A DNA stretch of 25,052 nt from CAIKZY01 sp044374195 (GCA_044374195.1 JBILOY010000025.1:1-25052); one strand, 5' to 3'. Numbered from the stretch's first letter, positions 15,456 to 23,242 are shown. Translations and numbers: made by a program. The notes: generated from the letters alone by a model not told the origin.

Positions 15456-15508
15456 TGACATGAACGGGTGCTACGCGCGTAGTGACATGAACGGGTGCTA
15501 CGCGCGTA
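15447..15508. repeat. 27-bp tandem repeat (2.3 copies) with GC palindromes
   Basis: Two identical 27-bp units (15447-15473 and 15474-15500) are followed by the first eight bases of a third. Each unit begins CGCGCGTAGTGACATG. The junction forms the perfect palindrome CTACGCGCGTAG (15471-15482). A longer inverted repeat, ACTACGCGCG-A-CGCGCGTAGT, covers 15436-15456 and includes the last PaaX codons and the stop. It lies between convergent genes. It could fold as a hairpin at the 3' end of either transcript, but no U-tract follows. Confidence 0.85.
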
Positions 15509-15519
15509 AGGCGTGCCGA

Positions 15520-17064
15520 CTAGCCGACGATGTCGGCGACCATCGCGCCACTGGTGCCGCCCACGCCACCACCGGGCCAGGTGCCAGCACCGCAGATGAA
15601 CAGGCGATCGACAGGCGTGCGGTGGCGACCCCAGCCCGGAACCGGGCGAAGGAAGAAGAACTGCGCAGGGTGATGGCTGCCACCGAGGGAGTCACCCTTG
15701 ACCAGATTCGCGTTGTAGCGCTGCAGGTCGGCGGGTGAGAGCACGTGACGACCGAGTACCTGAGCGCCGAGGCCGGGCGCGTAGGTCTCGAGAATGCCCA
15801 TCACGTAGTCGGCGTACTCCTCGCGGACGTCATCCCAGTGGCGTCCATCGGCGATCTCCAACGGCAGCACGCGCACCTGCACCCACAGAGTGTGCTTGCC
15901 CTCAGGTGCGCGCGACGGATCAGTCACGGTCGGCTGCCCGATGACGACGGTCGGCGAGGTCGGCAGGGTTCCGGCCGCGGCTTCGGCATACGTCATCGCC
16001 ATGTTGTCGAGGTACGGGCCGATGTGCACGTAGTTGAATGCGCCAGCCTTCGGATCAATCCACTGCGGCAGCTCATCAAGCGCCAGGTGGATCATCATCG
16101 TGGCCAGACCCGGCTCGAACTCGCGAGCACGGGCGACCTTGCGCTCCGCTGCTACAGCTTCAGGCAGCATGTCGGGCATCAGCGACGGGTTGACGTTCGA
16201 GATGACCGCATGTGATGCGCGAATCACCTCACCTGATTCCAGCCGTACGCCGACAGCCTTGCCGCCTTCGACCAGGATCTCGCTGACGCGCGCATTGCAC
16301 TGCACGGTGCCGCCGCATTCATTGATCACGCCGACGAGCGCGTTGATCAAGGTGTCGGCGCCACCCTTGCCGATCACCATGCCGAACATCTGGCCGCCGA
16401 GGGTCTCGAGGTAGGAGAACAAGGCGCCGCCAGGTACATCGGGCGCGAAGTCGAGGTGCATGCCCCAACTGGCGAGCAGTGCACGCATCTTCGGTGACAC
16501 AAAGTTGGCATTCGCGAAGGAGCGAGTGCTGGCGAGGGCGAGCTTGGTGAGTTCGTAGACGCCATCCATGCCAAGTGCCTTATGCGCCTTGCGCAGCACC
16601 TTCGCTGCCTTCCATGACGGGAGGTCAGCGCCAAGCAGGCCGATGAGGTAAGGCGCCCACTCGCCGAGCTGCGCCCCGAGGCGATCCCAGGCAGCGACAT
16701 CCGTGGGTGAGACCGCCGCGATGCTGGCGCGAGTCGCCTCAGCGTCAGTTTGCACACCGACGCTCGTGCCATCGGGGAACAACGAGCAGAAGGGCTTGCT
16801 CGAGGGCACGAGCTCGAAACCGTGGCGCGCGAGGTCGGCACCGATAGCGGCATTGACCGGGCCACCCGCAAACAGGCCGAGGTTCATCGCGAACAGGTCG
16901 TGGCGGAAGCCCGGCAAGGTGACCTCAGCGGTGCGCACCGCACCACCGGCGGTATCGGCGCTCTCGAGCACGATGACCCGCCGGCCCTTCTTCGCCAGTA
17001 GGGCCGCAGCCGAGAGTCCGTTGATACCCGAACCGATGACGATGATGTCTGCCTGGGATTCCAT
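15520..17064 (-). CDS. Phytoene-dehydrogenase-like FAD oxidoreductase A
   Basis: 514-residue flavoprotein of the COG1233 (phytoene desaturase / PYROXD2) type. The FAD dinucleotide motif is GSGINGLSAAALLAKKG (11-27), with E34 at the end of beta-2 and GGAVRT (40-45). The C-terminal FAD-contact segment is ICGAGTWPGGGVGGTSGAM. No signal peptide is seen. These enzymes desaturate or isomerise hydrophobic substrates. The gene is paralogous to the next flavoprotein and divergent from it across 92 bases. ATG 17064 has GGAAG six bases upstream. No carotenoid synthase genes are nearby, so a carotenoid role is not supported by context. The substrate is unknown. Confidence 0.93.
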   Translation of the reverse strand: MESQADIIVIGSGINGLSAAALLAKKGRRVIVLESADTAGGAVRTAEVTLPGFRHDLFAMNLGLFAGGPVNAAIGADLARHGFELVPSSKPFCSLFPDGTSVGVQTDAEATRASIAAVSPTDVAAWDRLGAQLGEWAPYLIGLLGADLPSWKAAKVLRKAHKALGMDGVYELTKLALASTRSFANANFVSPKMRALLASWGMHLDFAPDVPGGALFSYLETLGGQMFGMVIGKGGADTLINALVGVINECGGTVQCNARVSEILVEGGKAVGVRLESGEVIRASHAVISNVNPSLMPDMLPEAVAAERKVARAREFEPGLATMMIHLALDELPQWIDPKAGAFNYVHIGPYLDNMAMTYAEAAAGTLPTSPTVVIGQPTVTDPSRAPEGKHTLWVQVRVLPLEIADGRHWDDVREEYADYVMGILETYAPGLGAQVLGRHVLSPADLQRYNANLVKGDSLGGSHHPAQFFFLRPVPGWGRHRTPVDRLFICGAGTWPGGGVGGTSGAMVADIVG

Positions 17065-17156
17065 GACGCACTTCCTACTCGGTCACTACTGTGAGAATGT
17101 GACGATCGACATCTTTGCGACATATGCGCGCCAGGGCAACCAACCAAGGAGTTTTC

Positions 17157-18737
17157 ATGGCCGAGCGTGAATTCGACGCCGTCATCGTCGGCAGCGGCAT
17201 CAATGCACTCGTCGCTGGTGCACTTCTCGCGAAGGAAGGCTGGAAGGTTTGCCTCTGCGAGCGCAATGCCACACCCGGCGGCGCCATCGCCACCCGCAGT
17301 GATCGCATCCCCGGCTACACGATCGAGTTCCTGTCGAGCTGGTATCCCCTGTTCGTGGGCGGCCCCGCGTACGCGCTGCTCGCCGATGACCTCGCTGCGC
17401 GCGGTGTCGTGTTCCAGAACACCGTGCTGCCCACAGGTGTGGTCTGCGCTGACGGCTCAGCAATTCTCTCGACGGATCCCGCGATCACTGCGGAGCAGCT
17501 CGGGCGTCACGGTGACGCTGAGAACTGGAATGCCGTGATGGCGGAGTTCGGGGCCAAGATCAATCTCGCCTTCGGGCTGCTCGGTACTGACTTCTGGCGC
17601 AAGTCCTCGCTCAAGTTCGGCTGGGGCGCTTTCCGTCAACTCGGCCGCCGCAAGCTCGTGGCCAGCGGCGCCGAATTACTTGAGCCCGCTGCACCATGGC
17701 TCGATCGCGCCTTTGACTCCCCAGTCACGCGAGCGTTACTCGCACCGTGGGCTTTGCACAACGGTCTCGGTCCTGACGATGCCGCCAGCGCGTTCATCAC
17801 CAAGGTGATCGGTGCAGCCATTGCCTTCGGCGGATGCCCCGTGCCGATCGGCGGTGGCATCACTGTCGTGAATGCACTGCTCGGCATCATCACCGATGCC
17901 GGTGGCGAGGTGCGCACGAATGCCGAGGTGACTCGCGTCAATGTCAGCAACGGGCGCGCGACTGGCGTAACCCTCGCCGATGGCACGTCGATCAGCGCCC
18001 GTCGAGCGGTGCTCGCCTCGGTTACGCCTCAGTCGCTGTACACGCACTTGCTGTCACCCAGTGATGTGCAGGCCGACACCCTCGCTGCTGCGGAGGCCTT
18101 CCGCTACGGCCGCGCCGGCATGCAGATTCATATCGCGATGCGCGAGAAGCCGGTGTGGGCAACGGCCCCGGAGATGGCCGACGTCGCCATGGTGCACGTG
18201 CTCGAGAGCATGGATTCCCTCTCGGAGTCGGTGAATGCCGCCAACCGCGGATATCTGCCGCGACGGCCCACAATCGTGGTCGGCCAGCCCTGCACGCTAG
18301 ATCCGTCGCGAGCACCCGAAGGGCAGTCACTGCTGTGGATCCAGTTACAGGAGAACCCGCGCCATATCGTCGGAGATCTCGCCGGCGAGATCGATTGCGG
18401 TGACGGCACCTGGACTCCCGCTATCCGCGATGCCTATGCGGAGCGCATCATCTCGATGCTCGAGCCGCACATCACCAACATTCGCAGTGCGGCGATCGAG
18501 ACCTTCGCGCTCAGCCCCGCGGATCTGCAAGCAATGAACATCAACCTGGTGGGCGGCGATCCGTATTCCGGTGACTGCCGAGTCGATCAGTACGCCGCCT
18601 GGCGCCCGCTGTCGACCGCCCAGGGTCACAACACCGGTATCAAAGATCTGTGGCAGATCGGTGCATCAACTCATCCGGGCCCCGGTCTCGGTGGCGGCTC
18701 GGGCTATCTCGTCGCCCAGCGCCTGCTCAAGAAGTAA
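17157..18737 (+). CDS. Phytoene-dehydrogenase-like FAD oxidoreductase B
   Basis: 526-residue paralogue of the 15520-17064 protein. They share the N-terminal VGSGIN-x(6)-ALLAK-x-G pattern, the GGP segment, VVIGQP/IVVGQP followed by DPSRAPEG, and a glycine-rich C-terminus (HPGPGLGGGSG). The third glycine of the dinucleotide motif is Ala17 here (GSGINA), a tolerated but notable change; E35 is kept. AAGGAG six bases ahead supports ATG 17157 rather than the in-frame ATG at 17115. A strong hairpin terminator follows at 18749-18782. A pair encoded back to back could form a heteromer or do successive steps on one substrate, which is inference. Confidence 0.93.
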   Translation: MAEREFDAVIVGSGINALVAGALLAKEGWKVCLCERNATPGGAIATRSDRIPGYTIEFLSSWYPLFVGGPAYALLADDLAARGVVFQNTVLPTGVVCADGSAILSTDPAITAEQLGRHGDAENWNAVMAEFGAKINLAFGLLGTDFWRKSSLKFGWGAFRQLGRRKLVASGAELLEPAAPWLDRAFDSPVTRALLAPWALHNGLGPDDAASAFITKVIGAAIAFGGCPVPIGGGITVVNALLGIITDAGGEVRTNAEVTRVNVSNGRATGVTLADGTSISARRAVLASVTPQSLYTHLLSPSDVQADTLAAAEAFRYGRAGMQIHIAMREKPVWATAPEMADVAMVHVLESMDSLSESVNAANRGYLPRRPTIVVGQPCTLDPSRAPEGQSLLWIQLQENPRHIVGDLAGEIDCGDGTWTPAIRDAYAERIISMLEPHITNIRSAAIETFALSPADLQAMNINLVGGDPYSGDCRVDQYAAWRPLSTAQGHNTGIKDLWQIGASTHPGPGLGGGSGYLVAQRLLKK

Positions 18738-18748
18738 TCCGAATGCAC

Positions 18749-18782
18749 GAAGCGGGGGTCACCACCAGGCGACCCCCGCTTC
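18749..18782. terminator. Perfect 12-bp hairpin between convergent genes
   Basis: GAAGCGGGGGTC (18749-18760) pairs fully with GACCCCCGCTTC (18771-18782) around a 10-base loop, 11 bases after the flavoprotein B stop and 12 bases before the cyclase stop. The U-run is weak on both sides, but stem strength and placement suggest a bidirectional terminator. Confidence 0.8.
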
Positions 18783-18794
18783 TATGTCTGCGAG

Positions 18795-19565
18795 TTAGCG
18801 CTGAACCAGTGCGAGCACGCGGCACGGGCTGCCCGAGCCGTTGACGATCGGCAGCGGTGCGACGATCACGACAGCGCCCGTGGTGGGAATCTTGTCGAGA
18901 TTGCGCAGCTGCGTGACGCCGTACTTGTTCGCGCCCATGAACATCGTGTGGCACGGGAACGGCGGCTCGAAGCCGAAGGCGCCACCGGCATCGGTGCCGA
19001 CAGTCTCGACACCCCAGCCGAGGATCTTCGTCTTCGAGATGTACTCCGCGGCCTCGGGCGTGACACCTGGGGTATGCGGACCGTTCTCGTCAGCATTGGC
19101 GAATGCGGCGGGGTCATCGCCGTACTTCGACCAGCCGGTGCGGAAGAGCATCCAGCCGTTCTCCGGCAGCGGGCCATTGGCGGCTTCCCAGTCGAGGACA
19201 TCTTGCAAGGTCAGGCAGTAGTCGGGGTTGCCCGCGACCTCAGCGGTCTTGTCGATCACTGCGGCAGCACCGATCAGGCGCTTGGCCGGAACCTGCGAAA
19301 CGTCGTCGAGATCCTTGCCGGTGATCCAGTGGTTCGGTGCATCGAAGTGAGTGCCCGTGTGCTCGCCGGTGTGGATGTTGTTCCAGTACCAAGCCGGACC
19401 CTTGTCGTCATAACGGCTGATGAGCTCGAGGCTGAACTTCGCGGTCTGGCCCATCTCCGGCGGCAGCTGGAGGATCGGGGTCTCCGAATGTAGCGGCGAT
19501 GTGAGGTCGATGACCTCGACCGAGCCGTCGAGGATGGCGGCGGCGAGGCCGGAGAGATCGGACAT
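18795..19565 (-). CDS. Cyclase-family metal-dependent hydrolase
   Basis: 256-residue member of the family that includes bacterial kynurenine formamidase (KynB) and isatin hydrolase. The metal-binding signature HTGTHFDAPNHW (69-80) gives H69, H73, D75 and H79. VETVGTDAGG (187-196) and PCHTMFMGANKYGVTQLRNLDKIP (204-227) are typical of the larger actinobacterial/proteobacterial group. It hydrolyses an amide, lactam or lactone; the substrate is not certain. GAAGGGAAG just ahead of ATG 19565 decides the start; the open frame upstream has no family similarity. It is 76 bases downstream of the fused monooxygenase on the same strand and probably shares its transcript. If that enzyme acts on anthraniloyl-CoA, an isatin- or formylkynurenine-type hydrolase upstream would fit. 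Confidence 0.92.
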   Translation of the reverse strand: MSDLSGLAAAILDGSVEVIDLTSPLHSETPILQLPPEMGQTAKFSLELISRYDDKGPAWYWNNIHTGEHTGTHFDAPNHWITGKDLDDVSQVPAKRLIGAAAVIDKTAEVAGNPDYCLTLQDVLDWEAANGPLPENGWMLFRTGWSKYGDDPAAFANADENGPHTPGVTPEAAEYISKTKILGWGVETVGTDAGGAFGFEPPFPCHTMFMGANKYGVTQLRNLDKIPTTGAVVIVAPLPIVNGSGSPCRVLALVQR

Positions 19566-19641
19566 GTGCTTCCCTTCGAGGTGCGATTCAGCGTTACCGA
19601 CGGCGACGCTAGCGGAGTTTGATGGGTGCGGCGAGCGGTTT

Positions 19642-21996
19642 CTATGGACGCCAACGGCTGGGGCGATTGACGACCGTGGTCTCCTCCGGCACCAGCACGA
19701 GCCGGGGCTTGGGATCCTCACTGCGACCAGCCGCGGGCTTGCTGCTTCCCCACAGGTACGGATCAGGCCACTTCATCGCGTAGTCCTGGTCAGCGGCCGC
19801 GTGCAGGGTCCAGTTCGGGTCGTACAGATGCGGACGCCCGACCGCGCACAGGTCGGCTCGACCCGCCGCGATATTCGTGTTGACGTCGTCCCAGCTACTG
19901 ATCGCACCCACTGCGATGGTCGGAATCCCGACCAGATTGCGAATGCGATCGGAGAACGGGGTCTGGTACGAGCGGCCGTAGGCCGGACGAGCCTTGGGCG
20001 TGGTCTCGCCCGTGGACACGTCGAGGATGTCAGCGCCGTGATCAGCAAACGCCTGCGCGATGACTATCGATTCTTCCTCTGTGATGCCGTCAGGCACCCA
20101 GTCGGTAGCGGAGAGCCGGACGCTGATGGGCCGATCGGCAGGCCAGGCAGCGCGCACCGCATCGAAGACCTCAAGCGGGAAGCGAAGTCGGTTCTCGGTC
20201 GACCCGCCGTACTCATCGGTGCGCTGGTTGCTGACCGGGGTGAGGAAGGAGGAGATCAAGAAGCCGTGCGCGAAGTGCAGTTCCAGGAGATCGAAGCCGG
20301 CAGCCGCCGCACGCCTAGTCGACAGGGCGAACTCCGCCACCACATCGTCCATGTCCCCGCGACTCATCTCGCGCGGAACCTGATTGCCCTCGGCCCAGGC
20401 GATCGCTGATGGTGAGATCAGCGGCCAGGCGCCAGCATCGAGCGGCGCATCCATGCCCGCCCACGACGGCTTCACCGCACCCTTGCGGCCGGCATGCCCG
20501 AGCTGCAGCCCGATCTTGGCGGGTGTCGTATGCACGTAGTCGACGACGCGAGCCCAGCCGGTCTGCTGGGCGTCATTCCAGATGCCAGGGCAGCCAGGGG
20601 TGATGCGACCATCAGCGGATGCTGCCGCCATCTCAGTGAGGATCAAGCCGGCGCCACCGAGCGCGCGCGCGCCGTAGTGCGCGAGGTGAATATCGCTCGG
20701 CACGCCATCGATGGCCGAGTACAGGCCGATGGGCGACACGACAACGCGGTTGGCGATGTCAACCTCGCGCAAGCGGAAGGGCAGGAACATCGGCGGACAC
20801 GGCATGGTGCTTGCAGGAACGTGACCGGCAGCAATCTCGCTCTTCAACAGCCACGCATCGACCTCGGCCACGAACTTCGGATCACGCGCCTGCAAGTTTC
20901 CGTAGGTGACGCGACGACTGCGGGTCATCATGTTGAAGACGAACTGCGGCAGTTCCTGACCGACGTACTGGTCGATCTCCTCGAACCACTCCATGCTCGC
21001 CTGCGCCGAGCGCTGGGTGCTCTTGATGACGGGGCCACGCTCGGTGTCGTAGGCGTTGAGTGCATCGGCGATGGTGGGCTGCTCGATAACGCAGGCCGCG
21101 AGCGCGAGGGCATCCTCCATCGCAAGCTTGGTACCCGAGCCGATTGAGTAGTGAGCCGTGTGCGCCGAGTCGCCGAGCAGTGCCATGTTCTCGAACACGA
21201 GGGTTTTGTTGCGAATCGTGCGGAAGGCGATCCACTTGCTGTTGTTGGCGAGTAGTGAGCCGCCGTCAAGATCGTCCTTGAAGATCTCCGCAATGCGCTC
21301 GATGCTCTCGTGATCGCTCACTCCCGGCGGAAGCGACGCGGAGTCGACCTTGTCGAGGCCGGCCTTGCGCCAGGTGTCCTCGTGCATCTCGACGATGAAC
21401 GTGCTGCCCTTCGCATCCATCGGGTACGAGTGAATCTGCATGGCACCCCAGGGAGTGTTGCGCACGAAGAACTTGAAGGCGTCATAGACGGTGTCGGTGC
21501 CGAGCCACATGAACTTGCACTCGCGCGGGTCAATTGAGGTACCGAAGTGGTCGGAGTACTTGTCACGAATCGGTGAGTTGATGCCATCACTTGCGAGCAC
21601 GAGGTCGTACTCGGCCATGAGCTCCTCGACCGGCGGCGCTTCAGCGCGGAAGTGAATATCGACGCCGTGTGCGATTGCCCGGCGTTGCAGGACGTTCAGA
21701 AGTTCCTTGCGGCTCATGGCAGCGAATCCGTTGCCGCCGATGGTCATTGACTTTCCATCAACGACGATGTCGATGTCGTCCCAGTATGCGAAGGACTTGC
21801 CCATGTCGTCGAAGGCCGGACGATCGGAGGCCTTGATGCCGCTGAGCGTCTGGTCGCTGAAGACCACACCAAAACCGAAGGTGTCGTCGGGCGCATTGCG
21901 CTCCCACACCGTGATCTCGGCCGCCGGGTTCAGCTGCTTGACCAGGCTTGAGAAGTACAGGCCGCCCGGGCCGGCGCCGATGACCGCAATGCGCAT
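19642..21996 (-). CDS. Fused FAD monooxygenase / Old Yellow Enzyme (salicylyl-CoA 5-hydroxylase / 2-aminobenzoyl-CoA monooxygenase-reductase type)
   Basis: 784-residue two-domain flavoprotein. Residues 1-400 form an aromatic-ring hydroxylase: GAGPGG (7-12), ER at 32-33, and the second FAD motif LLGDSAHTAHYSIGSG (273-288). From about 403 to 740 it is an Old Yellow Enzyme barrel, with HYGARALGGAGLILTE (440-455), HAGRKG (501-506), HFAHGFLISSFLTP (573-586) and NQRTDEYGGSTENRLRF (590-606). This fusion is known from SdgC of Streptomyces salicylate degradation and from the 2-aminobenzoyl-CoA monooxygenase/reductase of Azoarcus; both act on CoA-bound aromatics. GGAG five bases upstream supports ATG 21996. 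A promoter and a 28-bp operator-like dyad lie upstream. No CoA ligase is in the window. Confidence 0.93.
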   Translation of the reverse strand: MRIAVIGAGPGGLYFSSLVKQLNPAAEITVWERNAPDDTFGFGVVFSDQTLSGIKASDRPAFDDMGKSFAYWDDIDIVVDGKSMTIGGNGFAAMSRKELLNVLQRRAIAHGVDIHFRAEAPPVEELMAEYDLVLASDGINSPIRDKYSDHFGTSIDPRECKFMWLGTDTVYDAFKFFVRNTPWGAMQIHSYPMDAKGSTFIVEMHEDTWRKAGLDKVDSASLPPGVSDHESIERIAEIFKDDLDGGSLLANNSKWIAFRTIRNKTLVFENMALLGDSAHTAHYSIGSGTKLAMEDALALAACVIEQPTIADALNAYDTERGPVIKSTQRSAQASMEWFEEIDQYVGQELPQFVFNMMTRSRRVTYGNLQARDPKFVAEVDAWLLKSEIAAGHVPASTMPCPPMFLPFRLREVDIANRVVVSPIGLYSAIDGVPSDIHLAHYGARALGGAGLILTEMAAASADGRITPGCPGIWNDAQQTGWARVVDYVHTTPAKIGLQLGHAGRKGAVKPSWAGMDAPLDAGAWPLISPSAIAWAEGNQVPREMSRGDMDDVVAEFALSTRRAAAAGFDLLELHFAHGFLISSFLTPVSNQRTDEYGGSTENRLRFPLEVFDAVRAAWPADRPISVRLSATDWVPDGITEEESIVIAQAFADHGADILDVSTGETTPKARPAYGRSYQTPFSDRIRNLVGIPTIAVGAISSWDDVNTNIAAGRADLCAVGRPHLYDPNWTLHAAADQDYAMKWPDPYLWGSSKPAAGRSEDPKPRLVLVPEETTVVNRPSRWRP

Positions 21997-22021
21997 GAGA
22001 TCTCCACTTCGAGCCGCCACT

Positions 22022-22049
22022 GATGTAGCGGGAAATTGACTATCGCCAA
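22022..22049 (-). promoter_or_regulatory. Sigma-70-like promoter of the fused monooxygenase
   Basis: Read on the minus strand, TTGGCG (22049-22044) and TACATC (22027-22022) are separated by 16 bases. Transcription would start near 22015, giving a leader of about 20 bases with GGAG before ATG 21996. The 22029-22056 dyad overlaps it. Confidence 0.5.
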
Positions 22050-22056
22050 TATCCCG
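22029..22056. promoter_or_regulatory. 28-bp operator-like dyad
   Basis: CGGGAAATTG (22029-22038) and CAATATCCCG (22047-22056) are inverted copies matching at nine of ten positions, with an 8-base spacer. They straddle the -35 and the space before the -10 of the monooxygenase promoter, as expected for a repressor site. Confidence 0.6.
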
Positions 22057-22119
22057 TAATGCTACCCCGTCCGCAAGGGGATCGCTCGTCAAACTCGGCC
22101 CCCACGGGCCGCCCCTGGC

Positions 22120-22125
22120 TACACT
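22120..22125 (+). promoter_or_regulatory. -10 element of a leaderless RAM-protein transcript
   Basis: TACACT ends six bases before ATG 22132, so transcription should begin at the start codon. No Shine-Dalgarno is present. The spacing is the same as for the PaaX-family gene. Confidence 0.5.
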
Positions 22126-22131
22126 GATTCA

Positions 22132-22419
22132 ATGCTGACAGCGCTGTGCTTTCTCCAGGTGAAGTCCGGACAGATCAACGAGGTCGGCGAGGCCCTGACC
22201 CGGGTCCCGGGTGTCGCCACCGTGTACTCCGTGACCGGCAAGATCGATCTCGTCGTGATCATTACGGTCAAGGATCACGATGAGGTCGCCCGCATCGTCA
22301 ACGACAAGATCGGCGTCGTTCCCGGCATCGTCTCCACCGAGACCCACATCGCCTTCAAGACCTACCTCAAGGAAGACATCGAAGCCGGATTCTCGATAGG
22401 AACCGAGGGCGGCTTCTAG
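22132..22419 (+). CDS. Stand-alone Lrp/AsnC RAM-domain protein
   Basis: 95-residue protein made of only the ligand-binding RAM domain of Lrp/AsnC regulators. There is a beta strand at the N-terminus (LTALCFLQVKSG), then VGEALTRVPGVATVYSVTGKIDLVVIITV (18-46) and a C-terminal PGIVSTETHIAFKTY (64-78). No helix-turn-helix is encoded upstream in frame. Such proteins form oligomers that bind amino acids or other small ligands and may modulate full Lrp proteins; stand-alone copies are frequent in actinobacteria. It is divergent from the fused monooxygenase and ends just ahead of a strong hairpin. Whether it serves the neighbouring pathway or is a housekeeping gene cannot be decided here. Confidence 0.92.
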   Translation: MLTALCFLQVKSGQINEVGEALTRVPGVATVYSVTGKIDLVVIITVKDHDEVARIVNDKIGVVPGIVSTETHIAFKTYLKEDIEAGFSIGTEGGF

Positions 22420-22440
22420 CCGGCTTACCCCGCACATGAC

Positions 22441-22474
22441 GAGGCCCGCGACCCCTATTGGGGCAGCGGGCCTC
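22441..22474. terminator. Two-part GC hairpin between convergent genes
   Basis: GAGGCCCGC (22441-22449) pairs with GCGGGCCTC (22466-22474). Inside it CCCC (22452-22455) pairs with GGGG (22460-22463) around a TATT loop, with a two-base mismatch between the stems. It lies 21 bases after the RAM gene and 11 bases before the isomerase stop, and probably terminates both. Confidence 0.8.
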
Positions 22475-22485
22475 GTGCGTGAGCT

Positions 22486-23241
22486 CTAGTAAGCGCCGCT
22501 GAGGAGGGCGCCCGCGTTCGGCACGACGGGCTTGAGGCCCATCTCCTTGAGCAGGTAGTACGTGGTGGCCACAGCGGCCGAGATGACCGGCTTGCCGATG
22601 CGATCTTGGACCTTCTGGATCGCGGCGAGCGAGGGCATCTGCACGCAGGCCGAGAGGATCACGACATCGGCCTCGCTGTGGTCGAGGCGATCGACGATGG
22701 CATCGAGGTTCATCGGATCCTGAGCGCCGACCTCGAGGTTATCGGGGATCTCGAGGGCGACGAAGTCGGTGACCTCAAAGCCACCGTTCTCGATATAGGC
22801 CACGACCTGCTGCGTGAGCGGGAGCATGTAGGGCGCGATGAGGGCGACCTTCTTGGCACCCATCAGGTTCAAGGCATCCATGAGTGCGCCTGCACTAGTG
22901 ACGACACTCGCGTCGCAGCCTTCGGCGACCGCGATCTTGCCGAGTCGCTCCTGTGAGACACAGTGGTAGCCAGCACCGCGCGTCATGATCGCCACCAGGC
23001 AGGCGTAGCCCATGACATCAACTTGGGCATCGGAGAGCTCGACTGCGCAGCGGTCTGAGGCGTCGTCCATGGCTTCGAGTTCTTCCTTGGTTACCGACTT
23101 CATGCGCATGCGCGAGGAGTGGAAGGTGAAGCGCTCGGGCTCAACTGCCTCGCGGGCGCGCAGCATCGCCGGGATCTCGGTTTCCATCGTGACATTCGAG
23201 CTCGGCACGATGAGACCGACGCGGAAGTTGGTCTTTGCCAT
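22486..23241 (-). CDS. maiA: Maleate cis-trans isomerase (Asp/Glu racemase superfamily)
   Basis: 251-residue enzyme that would convert maleate to fumarate without a cofactor. The N-terminal VGLIVPSSNVTMETEIP (8-24) and FHSSRMRMKSVTKEELEAM (40-58) are characteristic of maleate isomerases (MaiA/NicE). The two catalytic cysteines are at C81 (GYACL) and C199 (SACVQMP). There is no clear ribosome binding site: the ATG follows the stop of the FAH-family gene after a single base, so translation is coupled to it. Arylmalonate decarboxylase is a related alternative, but the paired cysteines and N-terminal motif fit the isomerase better. Fumarate would enter the TCA cycle. Confidence 0.88.
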   Translation of the reverse strand: MAKTNFRVGLIVPSSNVTMETEIPAMLRAREAVEPERFTFHSSRMRMKSVTKEELEAMDDASDRCAVELSDAQVDVMGYACLVAIMTRGAGYHCVSQERLGKIAVAEGCDASVVTSAGALMDALNLMGAKKVALIAPYMLPLTQQVVAYIENGGFEVTDFVALEIPDNLEVGAQDPMNLDAIVDRLDHSEADVVILSACVQMPSLAAIQKVQDRIGKPVISAAVATTYYLLKEMGLKPVVPNAGALLSGAY

Positions 23242-23242
23242 G

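Noticed and set aside
15447..15508. CRISPR-like reading of the 27-bp repeat
   Set aside because: The units are directly adjacent without spacers and no cas genes are present; it is a simple tandem repeat.
17083..17094. TCAC-TACT-GTGA dyad between the two flavoproteins, resembling half of a CRP-like site
   Set aside because: The arms are four bases and the CRP consensus orientation is reversed. It is too weak to list as an operator.
15520..18737. Carotenoid biosynthesis locus
   Set aside because: There is no phytoene synthase, GGPP synthase or cyclase of carotenoid type in the window; the two flavoproteins are only distantly of that family.
19590..19610. AGCGT-N11-ACGCT inverted repeat upstream of the cyclase gene
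   Set aside because: Five-base arms with an 11-base spacer are expected by chance in GC-rich DNA.
19420..20409. Plus-strand open frame of 329 codons opposite the cyclase and the fused monooxygenase
   Set aside because: No domain is visible, and it spans two real genes and their intergenic gap.
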